From Deltaproteobacteria bacterium (lineage in GTDB: Bacteria > Desulfobacterota > Desulfobacteria > Desulfobacterales > SURF-15), in NCBI GenBank assembly GCA_019309565.1, contig JAFDFZ010000024.1:1-49496 (forward strand): 49,496 bases of DNA, read 5' to 3'. The translations under genes and the position numbers were made by a program. Under the pieces are notes generated by a model. It was not told the DNA's origin and ran no database searches. It was given only the letters and a program-made list of their open reading frames with translations. This document shows, piece after piece, positions 17,702-27,299 of this stretch; positions within the stretch are counted from its first letter, which is position 1, and each line of letters begins with the position of its first letter.

Positions 17702-18264
17702 GTTCAGAAAATTTTTTCAAAGATACGAACATGAAAGACAAACATTCCCCAAAAATTCAGCGCACTGCCATCTATCCCGGCTCATTTGATCCGGTTACCA
17801 ATGGTCACCTTGATATCATTGAAAGAGGATTAAAAATCTTTGATCGTATCATCGTTGCCATTTTACACAATCCTGCCAAGAAGTCGTTGTTTACCGCAGA
17901 GGAGCGAAAGGAGATGCTTGAAATAAGCCTGGAAGATTTCTCCAACGTTGAAGTGGATGTATTTGACGGCCTTCTGGTGGATTATGCAGCCAAACGCAAT
18001 GCCAATGCCATATTAAGGGGTATGCGGGCTGTATCGGATTTCGAATACGAGTTTCAGCTTGCCTTGATGAATCGCAGGCTGAACCGGGAAATTCAAACCG
18101 TATTTTTGATGACCGGATTAAGATGGATTTTTACCAGTTCTTCCATCATCAAAGAGGCTGCCGCATTTGGAGGCAACATCAACGGCATGGTTCCGGCTAT
18201 CGTAAGCGAAAAGCTCAAGGAAAAGTTCGGTTTCCGAAAACCCCAATCCCGCCTACAGGCTTAA
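17698..18264 (+). CDS. coaD: Phosphopantetheine adenylyltransferase CoaD
   Basis: 188 residues from the overlapping ATG 17698, or 177 from ATG 17731; the family is about 160, and its conserved start YPGSFDPVTNGHLDII lies at residues 26-41, so the second start is quite possible. The nucleotidyltransferase signature is TNGHLD; ILRGMRAVSDFEYEFQLALMNR and TSSSIIKEAAAFGG are the substrate and ATP regions. It makes dephospho-CoA from phosphopantetheine and ATP. The C-terminal end overlaps the convergent membrane protein gene by four bases. Confidence 0.94.
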   Translation: MSSENFFKDTNMKDKHSPKIQRTAIYPGSFDPVTNGHLDIIERGLKIFDRIIVAILHNPAKKSLFTAEERKEMLEISLEDFSNVEVDVFDGLLVDYAAKRNANAILRGMRAVSDFEYEFQLALMNRRLNREIQTVFLMTGLRWIFTSSSIIKEAAAFGGNINGMVPAIVSEKLKEKFGFRKPQSRLQA

Positions 18265-18842
18265 AATAAAACCTTTACGACCATAAACCCTGCCACCAGG
18301 AGTATTACAAATGCCACTGCCAGCAAATCGAAATACCGGTCAATAAACCTTTGGATCCGCGGACCAAAAATGTAAATCATTCCTCCCACAAGAAAGAAAC
18401 GCGCAGACCGTGATAAGACAGACGCAAGCACGAACACTGAAAAGTTAATTTTAAAAGCACCGGCTGAGATGGTGAAGACTTTATAGGGGATAGGGGTAAA
18501 GCCGGCGATTCCGATGGCCCATGCGTCATATTTCATGTAAAGGTCCTGGATGTGCTGGTATTTGTCCATAAGGCCATAGAATTCAATTATTCGCTCTCCG
18601 ATACTTGCCATAAACTGCCAGCCGATGATATAACCGAAACATCCACCCAGAACCGATCCTGCAGAGCATATAAGCGCATATCGAAGTGCATTTCCAGGAA
18701 CGGCAATCGCCAAAGCGATCAAGAGCACATCGGGGGGAATTGGGAAAAAAGACGACTCACAAAAGGCAAGTACAAACAGAGCCCAGCTTCCATAAGAAGT
18801 CTCTGCCCAGTGAAGAACCCAATCATAGAGTTTTCGCAGCAC
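18261..18842 (-). CDS. YqaA/DedA-family (SNARE-associated) membrane protein
   Basis: 193 residues with four to five hydrophobic helices. SFFPIPPDVLLIALAIAVP and the glycine-rich AGSVLGGCFGYIIG are the conserved first half of YqaA-type DedA proteins; GFTPIPYKVFTISAGAFKI with LSRSARFF are the second half with the conserved Arg. DedA-family proteins are proton-coupled lipid (undecaprenyl phosphate or phospholipid) transporters or scramblases; YqaA members are less studied. It begins directly at the last base before the pcm stop codon, so the two genes form an operon. Confidence 0.88.
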   Translation of the reverse strand: MLRKLYDWVLHWAETSYGSWALFVLAFCESSFFPIPPDVLLIALAIAVPGNALRYALICSAGSVLGGCFGYIIGWQFMASIGERIIEFYGLMDKYQHIQDLYMKYDAWAIGIAGFTPIPYKVFTISAGAFKINFSVFVLASVLSRSARFFLVGGMIYIFGPRIQRFIDRYFDLLAVAFVILLVAGFMVVKVLF

Positions 18843-19502
18843 TCAACTATCTCTCCAGCCATGCTCGCCTACAAGTTTAACAAATCGGCACCCGCCAAGA
18901 TTTTCTTTGCGTATGCCCTTTTCATCCTTGATAATTCGAATGAGATCCTGAGAATACTGGTCTCCCACTGGCAAGACCATTCTTCCTCCTACTGCCAGCT
19001 GGTCGATTAAGACTTCGGGAATCTCCGGTGCACCTGCCGTAACAATAATGGCATCAAAGGGGGCTTCTTCCGGCCAGCCGCCGGATCCATCGGAGTATTT
19101 GGTAATGATATTATGATAGTGAAGTTTGTCGAAAAGTTTTCGAGCCTTCAGGTATAAGGAGCGAATTCGCTCGATGGTGTAGACCCGAAATGCGATTTCC
19201 GCAAGAACCGCGGCCTGATAGCCTGAACCGGTTCCGATTTCAAGCACCCGATCGTTTTTGCCGAGCTTCAGCGCCTGGGTCATCTCAGCCACGATGTAAG
19301 GCTGAGAAATCGTTTGTTGCTCTCCAATCGGCAGCGGAAAGTCTCCATAGGCTTGATCCCGCAATGCCTCGCTGACAAAAAGATGTCTGGGAACCTTCCG
19401 AAGGGCCATAAGCACTTTAGGGTCGGCTATGCCGCGGGATTCAATCTGCTTTTTAACCATCTCTTCCCGCAGTCGTTCATATTTCTTGGAGTCGCTAAAC
19501 AT
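18843..19502 (-). CDS. pcm: Protein-L-isoaspartate O-methyltransferase
   Basis: 219 residues, usual length. [20 protein letters not shown], then [17 protein letters not shown], is the substrate-binding region with the conserved Ser-Gln-Pro. The SAM motif is [38 protein letters not shown] and the end KLVGEHGW complete the family pattern. It repairs isoaspartyl residues in aged proteins. It is upstream of the YqaA-like gene with no gap. Confidence 0.95.
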   Translation of the reverse strand: MFSDSKKYERLREEMVKKQIESRGIADPKVLMALRKVPRHLFVSEALRDQAYGDFPLPIGEQQTISQPYIVAEMTQALKLGKNDRVLEIGTGSGYQAAVLAEIAFRVYTIERIRSLYLKARKLFDKLHYHNIITKYSDGSGGWPEEAPFDAIIVTAGAPEIPEVLIDQLAVGGRMVLPVGDQYSQDLIRIIKDEKGIRKENLGGCRFVKLVGEHGWRDS

Positions 19503-19823
19503 GGCTGTTCTCTACCAGATCACGGTAAGGGGGTCAAGAATTTAGGCACCGTCTTTGATAGCCTGTTTTATCCATTTTATCGGCTATGATTCCGTTTTAT
19601 TATTATGAAGCTTGCGTCTTTTCCTGAAACTCCACTCGGGAATAACGATCCCCTAAAGGGGGGAGGCGATGAGAAATAGGTTGTAAGTGATCTAAAATTA
19701 AGGGAAAATGTCTTGATTTTTCAACAAAGATCGCTTATTGGAAGATTGTTTTCTAATGTGGATCTCGCTCCGGTTTCTGTCATAAGACACGACACCGAAA
19801 CGCAATACGGTTAGCAGCATTTC
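19503..19823. other. Intergenic stretch between divergent pcm and the potassium channel gene
   Basis: 321 bp. Contains a small palindrome CCCCTAAAGGGG (19650-19661) next to CCACTCGGGAAT (19632-19643), whose reverse complement nearly recurs upstream of serS. A copy of repeat family C follows (separate entry). No gene seen. Confidence 0.5.
19681..19702 (+). repeat. Repeat family C, copy 1
   Basis: TTGTAAGTGATCTAAAATTA. It shares TTGTAAG and TGATCTAAA with 37775-37800, where one more 9-base unit is present, and the TTAAGG end with 49488-49493. Confidence 0.45.
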
Positions 19824-20828
19824 ATGAATACATCTCGTCATTTCATTCTGTCCATTTTTTTTGTATTGCTGATCATGGTAGGAGGCACCTTAGGTTATGT
19901 CGTCATTGAGGGATGGGATGTTTTTGATGCCCTCTACATGACCGTCATTACCCTTTCCACCGTAGGCTACGGTGAAGTGCATACTGTCAGCAAAGCGGGG
20001 AGAATCTATACGATTGTCCTCATATTGGTTGGTGTCGGTTTTTTGGGCTATCTTATAGGTTCACTGGTCCAGTTTATGGTAGAAGGACAAATTAGAACCA
20101 TTTTTGGGAGAAGAAGGTTGAATATTCAAATCGAGCGACTGAAAAACCATTATATTATTTGCGGTTACGGGAGAATTGGAAGAATCATTTGCCAGAATCT
20201 GAAACAAAAACCCCTGGATCTTGTGGTCATCGAAAGAAACAAAGAGCTGATTCCGATAATGGACGAAGACAACGTATTGTACCTGTGTGAAGAGGCTACC
20301 GAAGAATCCACCCTGCGCAAAGCGGGCATTCAACGCGCCCGAGGATTGGTGGCTTCCCTTGGAACCGATATCGATAACGTCTTTCTGATACTTACGGCCC
20401 GACAGCTCAATACAAACCTTTTCATTGTGGCAAGAGCCAGCAGTCACACATCCAAGACGAAGCTGATCACTGCGGGTGCCAATATCGTAGAAACTCCCTA
20501 TGAGCTGGGGGCTCTTACAATGGCGCAACGTATTTTGCGCCCCACTGTAACCAGCTTCTGGGATCTTGCCTTTTCTTACAAGGCAAGTGACATCCAGATG
20601 GAGGAAATACCGGTCAGCCCCAAGTCAAGTCTGGCCAATGTGACGTTAAAAGATTCCGGTATACGCCAGCAGTATAACCTCATCATTATTGCGATCAAAA
20701 AATCAGACAACCGCATGGAATTTAATCCATCCTTTGAAGCTGTGATACACCCCGGCGATACGGTTATCGCCGTGGGGCAAGAAGAAAACCTAAAGCGCAT
20801 AGAAAAGGTGTTGAACCCGCCGGAATGA
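19824..20828 (+). CDS. Two-helix potassium channel with RCK (TrkA-N/TrkA-C) domain
   Basis: 334 residues. Two membrane helices (about 8-26 and 60-85) flank a pore loop with selectivity filter TLSTVGYGE, as in MthK/KefC-type K+ channels (TVGYGD/E). The cytoplasmic part has a Rossmann RCK domain starting NHYIICGYGRIGR (Gly-rich NAD or nucleotide loop) and a C-terminal TrkA-C domain (about 245-330). It should form a tetrameric ligand-gated K+ channel. It stands alone, convergent with the next gene. Confidence 0.9.
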   Translation: MNTSRHFILSIFFVLLIMVGGTLGYVVIEGWDVFDALYMTVITLSTVGYGEVHTVSKAGRIYTIVLILVGVGFLGYLIGSLVQFMVEGQIRTIFGRRRLNIQIERLKNHYIICGYGRIGRIICQNLKQKPLDLVVIERNKELIPIMDEDNVLYLCEEATEESTLRKAGIQRARGLVASLGTDIDNVFLILTARQLNTNLFIVARASSHTSKTKLITAGANIVETPYELGALTMAQRILRPTVTSFWDLAFSYKASDIQMEEIPVSPKSSLANVTLKDSGIRQQYNLIIIAIKKSDNRMEFNPSFEAVIHPGDTVIAVGQEENLKRIEKVLNPPE

Positions 20829-20848
20829 GAGGCGAGCCAACAGAAATG

Positions 20849-21436
20849 CTAAATTTTATAGATAATCCTCTTTTCGGTAATGATAATATCCACGTGTTTG
20901 TCGTGAGATTCCATGGGGACCTGCGGCAGGATCTGGCTTTCGAAGGCTAAGGATACCTTTCTTGTAGTTATGGGAAGATCGGGAATCAGCCGATCGTAAA
21001 AGCCGGTTCCAGTCCCGATTCGAGCTCCTTTTTCGTCAAAAGCAATTCCTGGAATAATGGCAATGTCGATGCACTCTATCGGTACTTTCTTGCATTTGTT
21101 CTCGTCCGGTTCCAGCACACCTTTCGGACCCATAATCAGGTTCGTGTCCAGGTTATCGACTTTCATCAATCGTACCTTACGTTTTTCCATATCAAAGGCC
21201 GGAAGAACCACAATCTTATTGTATTTCAAGGTTCGGTTGATGATCTCCCGCGTGGCCACTTCATATTTGCCATTCATGTAAAGTAAGGAAATATTGGCTT
21301 CCAAGAAGTTGGCAAATTCAAACAACCGATCTTCAATGGCTTTTGTCATTTGTTCTCGCTTTTTCTCAGGTATCGAACTTAGAAATTTTATCATTTCATT
21401 TCTAATCTCTCGCTTCTTTTCCTGAATCTCTTCCAT
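20849..21436 (-). CDS. 5-formyltetrahydrofolate cyclo-ligase
   Basis: 195 residues. KREIRNEM at the start, then the ATP-binding basic region, and GARIGTGTGFYDR, the family signature (GxGxGYYDR). ISLLYMNGKYEVAT and VLPAF are further family segments. It converts 5-formyl-THF to methenyl-THF using ATP, returning folate to the one-carbon pool, important in bacteria using the Wood-Ljungdahl pathway. ATG 21436 is chosen because GGGAG lies seven bases before it; ATGs at 21442 and 21457 are in frame but badly spaced. Confidence 0.88.
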   Translation of the reverse strand: MEEIQEKKREIRNEMIKFLSSIPEKKREQMTKAIEDRLFEFANFLEANISLLYMNGKYEVATREIINRTLKYNKIVVLPAFDMEKRKVRLMKVDNLDTNLIMGPKGVLEPDENKCKKVPIECIDIAIIPGIAFDEKGARIGTGTGFYDRLIPDLPITTRKVSLAFESQILPQVPMESHDKHVDIIITEKRIIYKI

Positions 21437-21565
21437 AGGCATACTCCCTGGAGGCATTAGAATCCATTGCGTTTGAAAACGGGGCGATCTATAATGATCA
21501 TTGACTAAATTACTAATGATTGCTAATAATTAACATTTTATGGTATCATAGTAACGAGTCGACAA

Positions 21566-21731
21566 CCTTCGGCTAAAGCCGAAGGCTTGGGATTCAAGGG
21601 ACCAGGGGGCAAATGAAAAGGCTTGACAGGCATTTCGTCGAATCCTTGACCCCTTGAAACCTTTGGGGTACTAGCAATTAAACTGAAGTCTTCGCCTAAA
21701 GGCAAGGACTTTTCTCCCATTCCCCGAGTGG
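21566..21731. repeat. Palindrome-rich intergenic region upstream of serS
   Basis: The 374-bp gap before serS holds a perfect hairpin CCTTCGGCTAAAGCCGAAGG (21566-21585), a looser one centred on GCCTAAAGGC (arms 21687-21710), and ACCCC/GGGGT arms at 21649-21669. The first two share a TAAA loop. This layout resembles ends or decayed internal-deletion forms of IS200/IS605 elements, but no transposase or TnpB fragment is visible. ATTCCCCGAGTGG at 21719-21731 nearly recurs, inverted, at 19632-19643. Confidence 0.4.
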
Positions 21732-21810
21732 GACAATTAAAGGTAAACAGGGCTTATAAACGTACTTTTTTTATTTAAAACTAAATTGATTAAATATAAT
21801 AAGGATTATC

Positions 21811-23094
21811 ATGTTGGAAATCAAGTTTGTAAGGCAAAATTTGTCGGCAGTACAGGATGCTCTTACCAAACGCGGGGAAACGTTTGATCTTGAAACCTTT
21901 AAAGTATTTGATGAAAAAAGACGCTGTCTTTTGCTTGAAATTGAACAGTTAAGACACCAACGCAACAAGGTGTCAGAAGAGATCGCCCGACTGAAAAAAT
22001 CGGGTGAAAACGCTGATGAACTTGTGGAAAAAATGCGAGGGGTTGCAGAAAAAATCAAGCTTATGGAAAAAGAATTATCCGAAGCTGAAAATAGCATAAA
22101 CGAAATTTTGATGGTGTTACCAAATATTCCCCACCCTTCCGTACCTGTTGGCAAGGACAGCTCAGAGAATGTGGTTGAAAAACAGGTAGGCACTCCTCCC
22201 CGCTTTGATTACCCACCAAAACCTCACTGGGAATTGGGTGAGATCTTGAATATTCTTGATTTTGATAGGGCCTCTAAAATAGCTGGTGCCCGGTTTCCGC
22301 TCTATATGGGAATGGGTGCCCGGCTGGAGCGGGCGTTGATCAATTTTATGCTGGATATCCATACAAAGGAACACGGCTACCTGGAAACATTACCCCCATT
22401 TATAGTGAACCGCAAGAGCATGACACATACAGGTCAGTTGCCTAAATTTGAGGAAGATCTCTTTAAATTGGAGGGCTGGGATTATTATCTGATTCCCACA
22501 GCCGAGGTTCCGGTAACCAATATCCACCAGGGAGAAATCCTGGAAGAAGACCAACTGCCCATTCGATATACCGCATATACCCCTTGCTTTCGTTCCGAAG
22601 CCGGCTCTTATGGCAAGGATACCAGGGGGTTGATCCGTCAGCATCAATTCAATAAGGTGGAACTGGTCAAATTCGCATTGCCCGAGACATCCTATGATGA
22701 GCTTGAAACGCTGTTGAACGATGCCGAAACGATTCTTAAGCGGCTTGGCCTTCACTACCGGGTAGTAAGTCTGTGTACCGGTGATCTGGGATTTGCGGCA
22801 TCAAAAACCTATGACATAGAGATCTGGATGCCGGCCCAGGGTGTTTACAGGGAAATTTCTTCGTGCAGCAATTTCGAAGATTTTCAAGCCCGCCGTGGTA
22901 ACATTCGTTTCAGAAGAAAAGGCAAAAAGGGAACCGAATTAGTCCATACCCTAAACGGCTCGGGATTGGCCGTAGGACGAACGGTGGCGGCAGTGCTTGA
23001 GAATTTCCAGCAGCCCGACGGTTCGGTGATCATCCCGGAAGCTTTAAGAGCCTACATGGATGGAATGGAGATCATTCAAAGTGAAAATCAATGA
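21811..23094 (+). CDS. serS: Seryl-tRNA synthetase
   Basis: 427 residues, usual length. Residues 1-100 form the coiled-coil tRNA-binding arm ([20 protein letters not shown], long heptads to about 100). The class II core has [15 protein letters not shown], motif 2 [20 protein letters not shown] and motif 3 [18 protein letters not shown]. It charges tRNA-Ser and feeds selenocysteine synthesis if present. AAGGA precedes the ATG. Its 3' end overlaps thrC by 14 bases. Confidence 0.97.
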   Translation: MLEIKFVRQNLSAVQDALTKRGETFDLETFKVFDEKRRCLLLEIEQLRHQRNKVSEEIARLKKSGENADELVEKMRGVAEKIKLMEKELSEAENSINEILMVLPNIPHPSVPVGKDSSENVVEKQVGTPPRFDYPPKPHWELGEILNILDFDRASKIAGARFPLYMGMGARLERALINFMLDIHTKEHGYLETLPPFIVNRKSMTHTGQLPKFEEDLFKLEGWDYYLIPTAEVPVTNIHQGEILEEDQLPIRYTAYTPCFRSEAGSYGKDTRGLIRQHQFNKVELVKFALPETSYDELETLLNDAETILKRLGLHYRVVSLCTGDLGFAASKTYDIEIWMPAQGVYREISSCSNFEDFQARRGNIRFRRKGKKGTELVHTLNGSGLAVGRTVAAVLENFQQPDGSVIIPEALRAYMDGMEIIQSENQ

Positions 23095-24583
23095 CTTTCC
23101 TGAAAATGTTCGCTCCCATCTGGTTCCAAAAACCCAAGGGAACCTCGTCTATCGATGTTTAGGGTGCCAGAAGAAATATGGCATCGATCGGCTGCTTTAC
23201 ACATGCCCGAATTGTCACCAGGTGCTGCTGATTGATGACGAGTGCTTTGGAAGATTGAAGAAAATCCCGGCAAAAACATGGCATCAAATATTTGATTATC
23301 GGAAGATGCTTACGGTTCCAGCACTTAAAGGAATATTTCGATACTATGAGTTTATCGGCCCGGTATTGCCGCTGAGTGCGATTGTTTATTTGGGCGAGGG
23401 CAACACCCCGGTGGTGGAGGCCAACAGAAACCTGCAGGAAAAGATAGGACTTCGGTTTTATTTCAAAAACGAGGGCCAAAACCCAAGCGCCTCTTTCAAG
23501 GACAGGGGAATGGCCAGCGCGTTGAGCTATTTCCATTTTCTGTTAAACACAGGAAAAGTGTCAGAACTGTTGACCGTCTGTGCCTCTAGTGGAGATACCT
23601 CTGCGTCAGCAGCGTTGTATGCCGCCTACTTAAGCCCTCGGGTCAAATCAGCTGTTTTGCTCCCCAGGGGCAAAGTCACCCCTCAACAATTGTCTCAACC
23701 CCTGGGCAATGGAGCTACTGTGTTCGAAATCCCAGGCGTTTTCGATGACTGTATGAAAGTTGTTGAAACACTGGTCGACAATTATTCGGTGGCCCTGTTA
23801 AACTCAAAGAACGCATGGCGCCTGCTGGGTCAGGAATCCTATTCTTATGAAATCGCCCAGGATTTCGAATATGAAATGGAAGATAAAGTGGTGGTGGTTC
23901 CCGTGGGAAATGCCGGGAACATCACCGCCATCATGAATGGATTCCTCAAGTTCTATGATGCTGGCATAATAAATGCATTACCAAAAATTATTGGGGTCCA
24001 GTCTTCTCATGCAAACCCCGTGTATAAATACTATTCGGAACCTATTATTGAAAAAAGGAAGTTTGTACCGGTTGCGGTGAAACCCAGCGTGGCCCAGGCA
24101 GCGATGATCGGAAACCCTGTTTCGATGCCTCGAGTCATCCATCTGACAGAACGCTACAATCATTCTGCCGGCCAACAAAAAGTCTTTTTTGTGGAAGTCA
24201 CCGAACAGGCAATCATGGACTTTCAACTGATGGCAAACCGCAATGGGCATATCGCCTGTACCCATGGGGGTGAATCGCTGGCAGGGCTGGTTTGCGCGAT
24301 GAAATCCGGATTTGTCGAAAAATCCGATGTGGCGATTCTCAATTCCACGGCGCATGTATTAAAGTTCCTGGGCTTTCAGGAAATGTATTTTACAAACAAG
24401 TTTCCTCCGGATTTTGAAATTAAACCCAACCCAGAGCTGATCAACTCCCCCATTCGCTTTGAGCAGAAAAATCTGACCCGCGCTCTTAAACCTGGTAAAC
24501 CGACAGAAGGCGAGGCATTCGTCCAGTTTATAAAACGGGTATCAGATAAGATTGCATCACACATGAAACTGAAACGGGTATGA
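23081..24583 (+). CDS. thrC: Threonine synthase with N-terminal zinc ribbon
   Basis: 500 residues. N-terminal zinc-ribbon with two Cys pairs: [10 protein letters not shown] and YTCPNCHQV. The PLP fold begins [12 protein letters not shown]; the PLP Lys is in [26 protein letters not shown] and [14 protein letters not shown] bind substrate and PLP phosphate; [12 protein letters not shown] is near the end. It converts O-phosphohomoserine to threonine. Start GTG 23081 is preferred: GGAG lies ten bases upstream, and it overlaps the serS end. ATG 23060 is in frame and would add seven residues. Length and layout suit the longer bacterial type. Confidence 0.92.
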   Translation: MKINDFPENVRSHLVPKTQGNLVYRCLGCQKKYGIDRLLYTCPNCHQVLLIDDECFGRLKKIPAKTWHQIFDYRKMLTVPALKGIFRYYEFIGPVLPLSAIVYLGEGNTPVVEANRNLQEKIGLRFYFKNEGQNPSASFKDRGMASALSYFHFLLNTGKVSELLTVCASSGDTSASAALYAAYLSPRVKSAVLLPRGKVTPQQLSQPLGNGATVFEIPGVFDDCMKVVETLVDNYSVALLNSKNAWRLLGQESYSYEIAQDFEYEMEDKVVVVPVGNAGNITAIMNGFLKFYDAGIINALPKIIGVQSSHANPVYKYYSEPIIEKRKFVPVAVKPSVAQAAMIGNPVSMPRVIHLTERYNHSAGQQKVFFVEVTEQAIMDFQLMANRNGHIACTHGGESLAGLVCAMKSGFVEKSDVAILNSTAHVLKFLGFQEMYFTNKFPPDFEIKPNPELINSPIRFEQKNLTRALKPGKPTEGEAFVQFIKRVSDKIASHMKLKRV

Positions 24584-24584
24584 T

Positions 24585-26342
24585 ATGAACCGAAACGGTA
24601 TCCTGGTTATTACCATTGTGATGATGTTAACCCTTGTTGTGACCCCTTCACCATTGCCGGCCGCATTATTATATAAAAAATATATTATACTGCAGGATGG
24701 AGCGGTGGACATCCTCTGTGATCCTTACGTGGTTCAGAAAAACGATTATGTAACAAAGTTGTTTAAACAGCGGGGGGAAATCGCAGAAAAAGATTTTCCC
24801 GAATTCTTAGAATTGTTTAAACGTCTAAATCCGCATGTGCTCGACGTAAACCTGATACAACCGGGCCAGCATATATATATCCCTTTAAAAAAATTGGAAA
24901 AGAACACCATGGTAGGGCAGGAAACCGGTGTTGTAACCATTCCTTTTGTAACGGTAACCAATCTTCCTAAACTCATTGAACCCTATGCCATTGAGTACAC
25001 GGTCCGTAAAGGCGACTTTATCTCCAGGTTGATCGCAAGTGGATATGGCGGTTTCGGAACCCGTTCATACGACGAGGGGATTGAGCTGTTTAGATTTCTA
25101 AATCCACAAATCACCGATCTCAATAGAATCTATCCGGGCCAGGTGTTGCTGCTTCCTGATCCTTCTGTTCGAAATCAACCCTGGTATGCCTCGCTTTTCG
25201 ACAGCTCAGGACGTATATCGGTTCCAGATTCGACTTCACTTGAATCCAAGATGACCTCCTTAAAAAACACCTCCGTTATGAAAAAAGATAAAACCTCTCC
25301 CTTCCGCAGGGTGGCAGACATTTTAAACGGGCGGTTGCAAGAAAACGGCGTCTGGTATTTTCCCCGGAAAGGCTCTGAGGATCTGAAGCTCGATCTTAGT
25401 AAAACACCGGTTCTTGAATTAAATGACGGCATGCGGATCATCTTTCTAAAAGACGAGTTGCAACCGGAGGAAAAGCATCTTATCAAAACATACTGGAAGA
25501 ATGTGAAATTGGTTTCTATTTCTTCCAAAAGCTCAACGGCCGATATCCTAGAGACCCTATTCCACAAGTTGGGTATAAAATCTCAAAACCGGATCACTTT
25601 TTCGGACAAGGGGTTGAAAATCGATGTTCACGCAAAATGGATCATTACCAGGCAATCTGCAGATGATGACACCCTGCGTTATATCTGTGTGAATATCATT
25701 CAAAAACCCGAGCAGCGAACCCCCCTTCCCATCTTAAAGTATTTGGAGAAGAAGGGTATTATCGTTGAGGACATCCTGCTGACAAACCCCACCGACATCA
25801 GCCTGCAAGAAGCGGTCCAGGAGGAAAGCAAGGCTGAAGATGCGATTCCCATTGGTCTTTCCACCCGTCGAACATTTGTAAGAAATGTGCTTATGGCCAT
25901 GGGGGTTCGTTATGCAGAAAATGTCCGGATCACCTTCCCCTATGTGGGAATCCAAGTCGAGGCGAAGGTCAATCTTATTTCAAAAAACGACAGCCCGAAT
26001 CTTATCGTGGATTTTGGGGATCTTTATGGGGATGCGGTCCGCGCCATTGAGAAGACAGGAATCAGTGTGGTTAGGTTAAACAAAGCAGGCACTTTAAATG
26101 ACATCATCGAAAAGCTTCTGATGGCTATGGGTGAAGCTTACACAAAAAATCCCACATTTTTTGCCTCGAAAAGGCCAAGGGAATATAACACCTCATTGAC
26201 CATACCGGGTTTTCTTTTAAGAAATGACGGCTACGCGAAAACCTTGCTGGCTGCGGTTCCTTTGCACAAAGGAGTGATCGACTTTTTGAAGCAAAAAGAA
26301 ATCAATGTTATCATGATTGGATCAAAAACAGAAACCGGTTAG
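24585..26342 (+). CDS. Exported LysM-domain protein of unknown function
   Basis: 585 residues. A signal peptide (ILVITIVMMLTLVVTPSPLPA) leads into two LysM-like modules: about 48-106 (YVVQKNDYVTKLF, LIQPGQHIYIPLKK) and 126-192 (IEYTVRKGDFISRLI, RIYPGQVLLLPDPS). LysM binds peptidoglycan, so the protein should sit in the periplasm or on the wall. The remaining 390 residues are not recognised; two related-looking stretches, VKLVSISSKSSTADILETLF (about 312) and VVRLNKAGTLNDIIEKLLMA (about 494), suggest a repeated alpha/beta module. It begins one base after the thrC stop. It is not related to thrC by function. Confidence 0.75.
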   Translation: MNRNGILVITIVMMLTLVVTPSPLPAALLYKKYIILQDGAVDILCDPYVVQKNDYVTKLFKQRGEIAEKDFPEFLELFKRLNPHVLDVNLIQPGQHIYIPLKKLEKNTMVGQETGVVTIPFVTVTNLPKLIEPYAIEYTVRKGDFISRLIASGYGGFGTRSYDEGIELFRFLNPQITDLNRIYPGQVLLLPDPSVRNQPWYASLFDSSGRISVPDSTSLESKMTSLKNTSVMKKDKTSPFRRVADILNGRLQENGVWYFPRKGSEDLKLDLSKTPVLELNDGMRIIFLKDELQPEEKHLIKTYWKNVKLVSISSKSSTADILETLFHKLGIKSQNRITFSDKGLKIDVHAKWIITRQSADDDTLRYICVNIIQKPEQRTPLPILKYLEKKGIIVEDILLTNPTDISLQEAVQEESKAEDAIPIGLSTRRTFVRNVLMAMGVRYAENVRITFPYVGIQVEAKVNLISKNDSPNLIVDFGDLYGDAVRAIEKTGISVVRLNKAGTLNDIIEKLLMAMGEAYTKNPTFFASKRPREYNTSLTIPGFLLRNDGYAKTLLAAVPLHKGVIDFLKQKEINVIMIGSKTETG

Positions 26343-26486
26343 CCACTGGAACAGCAATTAAGGGCAAATATGAAAAGTATCTCAATTTGCCGAATAATCC
26401 CTTTTGAAGTGTGTGGAGCTCGCGAAAAAGCATGCCTAACCGAGCAGGGTATCGACTTTAACAGGGCAAATGCCAGAGGTTGCGCT
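26343..26486. other. Intergenic DNA before the long MITE
   Basis: Together with the MITE this forms a 467-bp non-coding gap. GGCAAAT (26363-26369) and ATTTGCC (26385-26391) could form a weak hairpin after the LysM gene; no T-tract follows. Confidence 0.35.
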
Positions 26487-26784
26487 CTCAAGTTTCGCAC
26501 TTTATTTTACCGTAGAGTTGCCAATGGATCTTAAGTCGAATAAAATTTTTAAAGGCAAAATAATCACACAGAAGCTCTTAGGCGGCAGCCAACACGAAAC
26601 ATCGAGCCCAGGTACAAGGGAAAGGCCGCTAAGTAGCCGAGATCTTGATACCTCTAGTTTAAGCGCTTTGTTGACTCCTATTGTACCGTTATCGAAGGGC
26701 GGTAAATTGTATTTTGCCTTCTAAAAATTTCATTCGACGCCATCATATAAGACTTTTCAAAGGATTAGAGGAGCGAAACTTGAG
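26487..26784 (-). mobile_element. MITE-like element, family A, long form with inner inverted repeat (298 bp)
   Basis: Outer ends CTCAAGTTTCGCAC (26487-26500) and GAGCGAAACTTGAG (26771-26784) are inverted repeats with one mismatch. The first about 56 and last about 32 bases match the reverse complement of 13211-13300. Between them lie about 205 extra bases with an inner inverted repeat: 26535-26562 (GTCGAATAAAATTTTTAAAG...) and 26710-26738, nearly perfect over 28-29 bases. No transposase frame. The right end lies 26 bases before the start of the next gene and may supply part of its leader. Confidence 0.7.
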
Positions 26785-26809
26785 TTCTGTTTTTAAAGGA
26801 GATGGTCTG

Positions 26810-27253
26810 TTGAAAAGTTTGCCCCTCGCATTGTTGACGGCGATGATAATGTCCTCTGCCGCATTGGGACAAGTGACGGAAAGCTTGCACTGTGAGGTCT
26901 TCATGTATAAAAACGAGGTCGTTCATGTCCCTGTGGGCGTGTTTTCGCCTCAGGATAAAATTGTTGTCCGTATCAAAGTCAAACAGATTCCAAGGGGATT
27001 TTACACCTTTCATGCAGACTGGTACAATCCGAAAGGAGACTTACAGAATCAGTGCAGCTACCGGTTTTCATTGCAAAAAACAAAGAACAAAGTGCTGGAA
27101 TCTTACCTGGTGATCAAAAAGGCGAGTGCATTGAAACGGCTGTTTTCCATATCAGAGTCCAGCGGGTACAACATCAAGTTCTACGGCAGATGGAAAGTGA
27201 AACTCTACCTTAATGGCGAAGAAATTGCATGCACAATCTTCAAGGTGCACTGA
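26810..27253 (+). CDS. Small exported protein, unknown function
   Basis: 147 residues, not recognised. A clear signal peptide (SLPLALLTAMIMSSAALG, cut before QVTES) and a beta-rich body with RGFYTFHADWYNPKGDLQNQ and YGRWKVKLYLNGEEIACTIF, which looks like an immunoglobulin-type fold. TTG 26810 is chosen because AAAGGAG lies nine bases upstream; an earlier in-frame TTG at 26780 is inside the MITE end. It is followed within 50 bp by a second small exported protein, so the two may be co-transcribed. Confidence 0.65.
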   Translation: MKSLPLALLTAMIMSSAALGQVTESLHCEVFMYKNEVVHVPVGVFSPQDKIVVRIKVKQIPRGFYTFHADWYNPKGDLQNQCSYRFSLQKTKNKVLESYLVIKKASALKRLFSISESSGYNIKFYGRWKVKLYLNGEEIACTIFKVH

Positions 27254-27299
27254 CCTGTATAACGGAATATTTTAACTTACCTTCTCAGGAGAAGAACAG

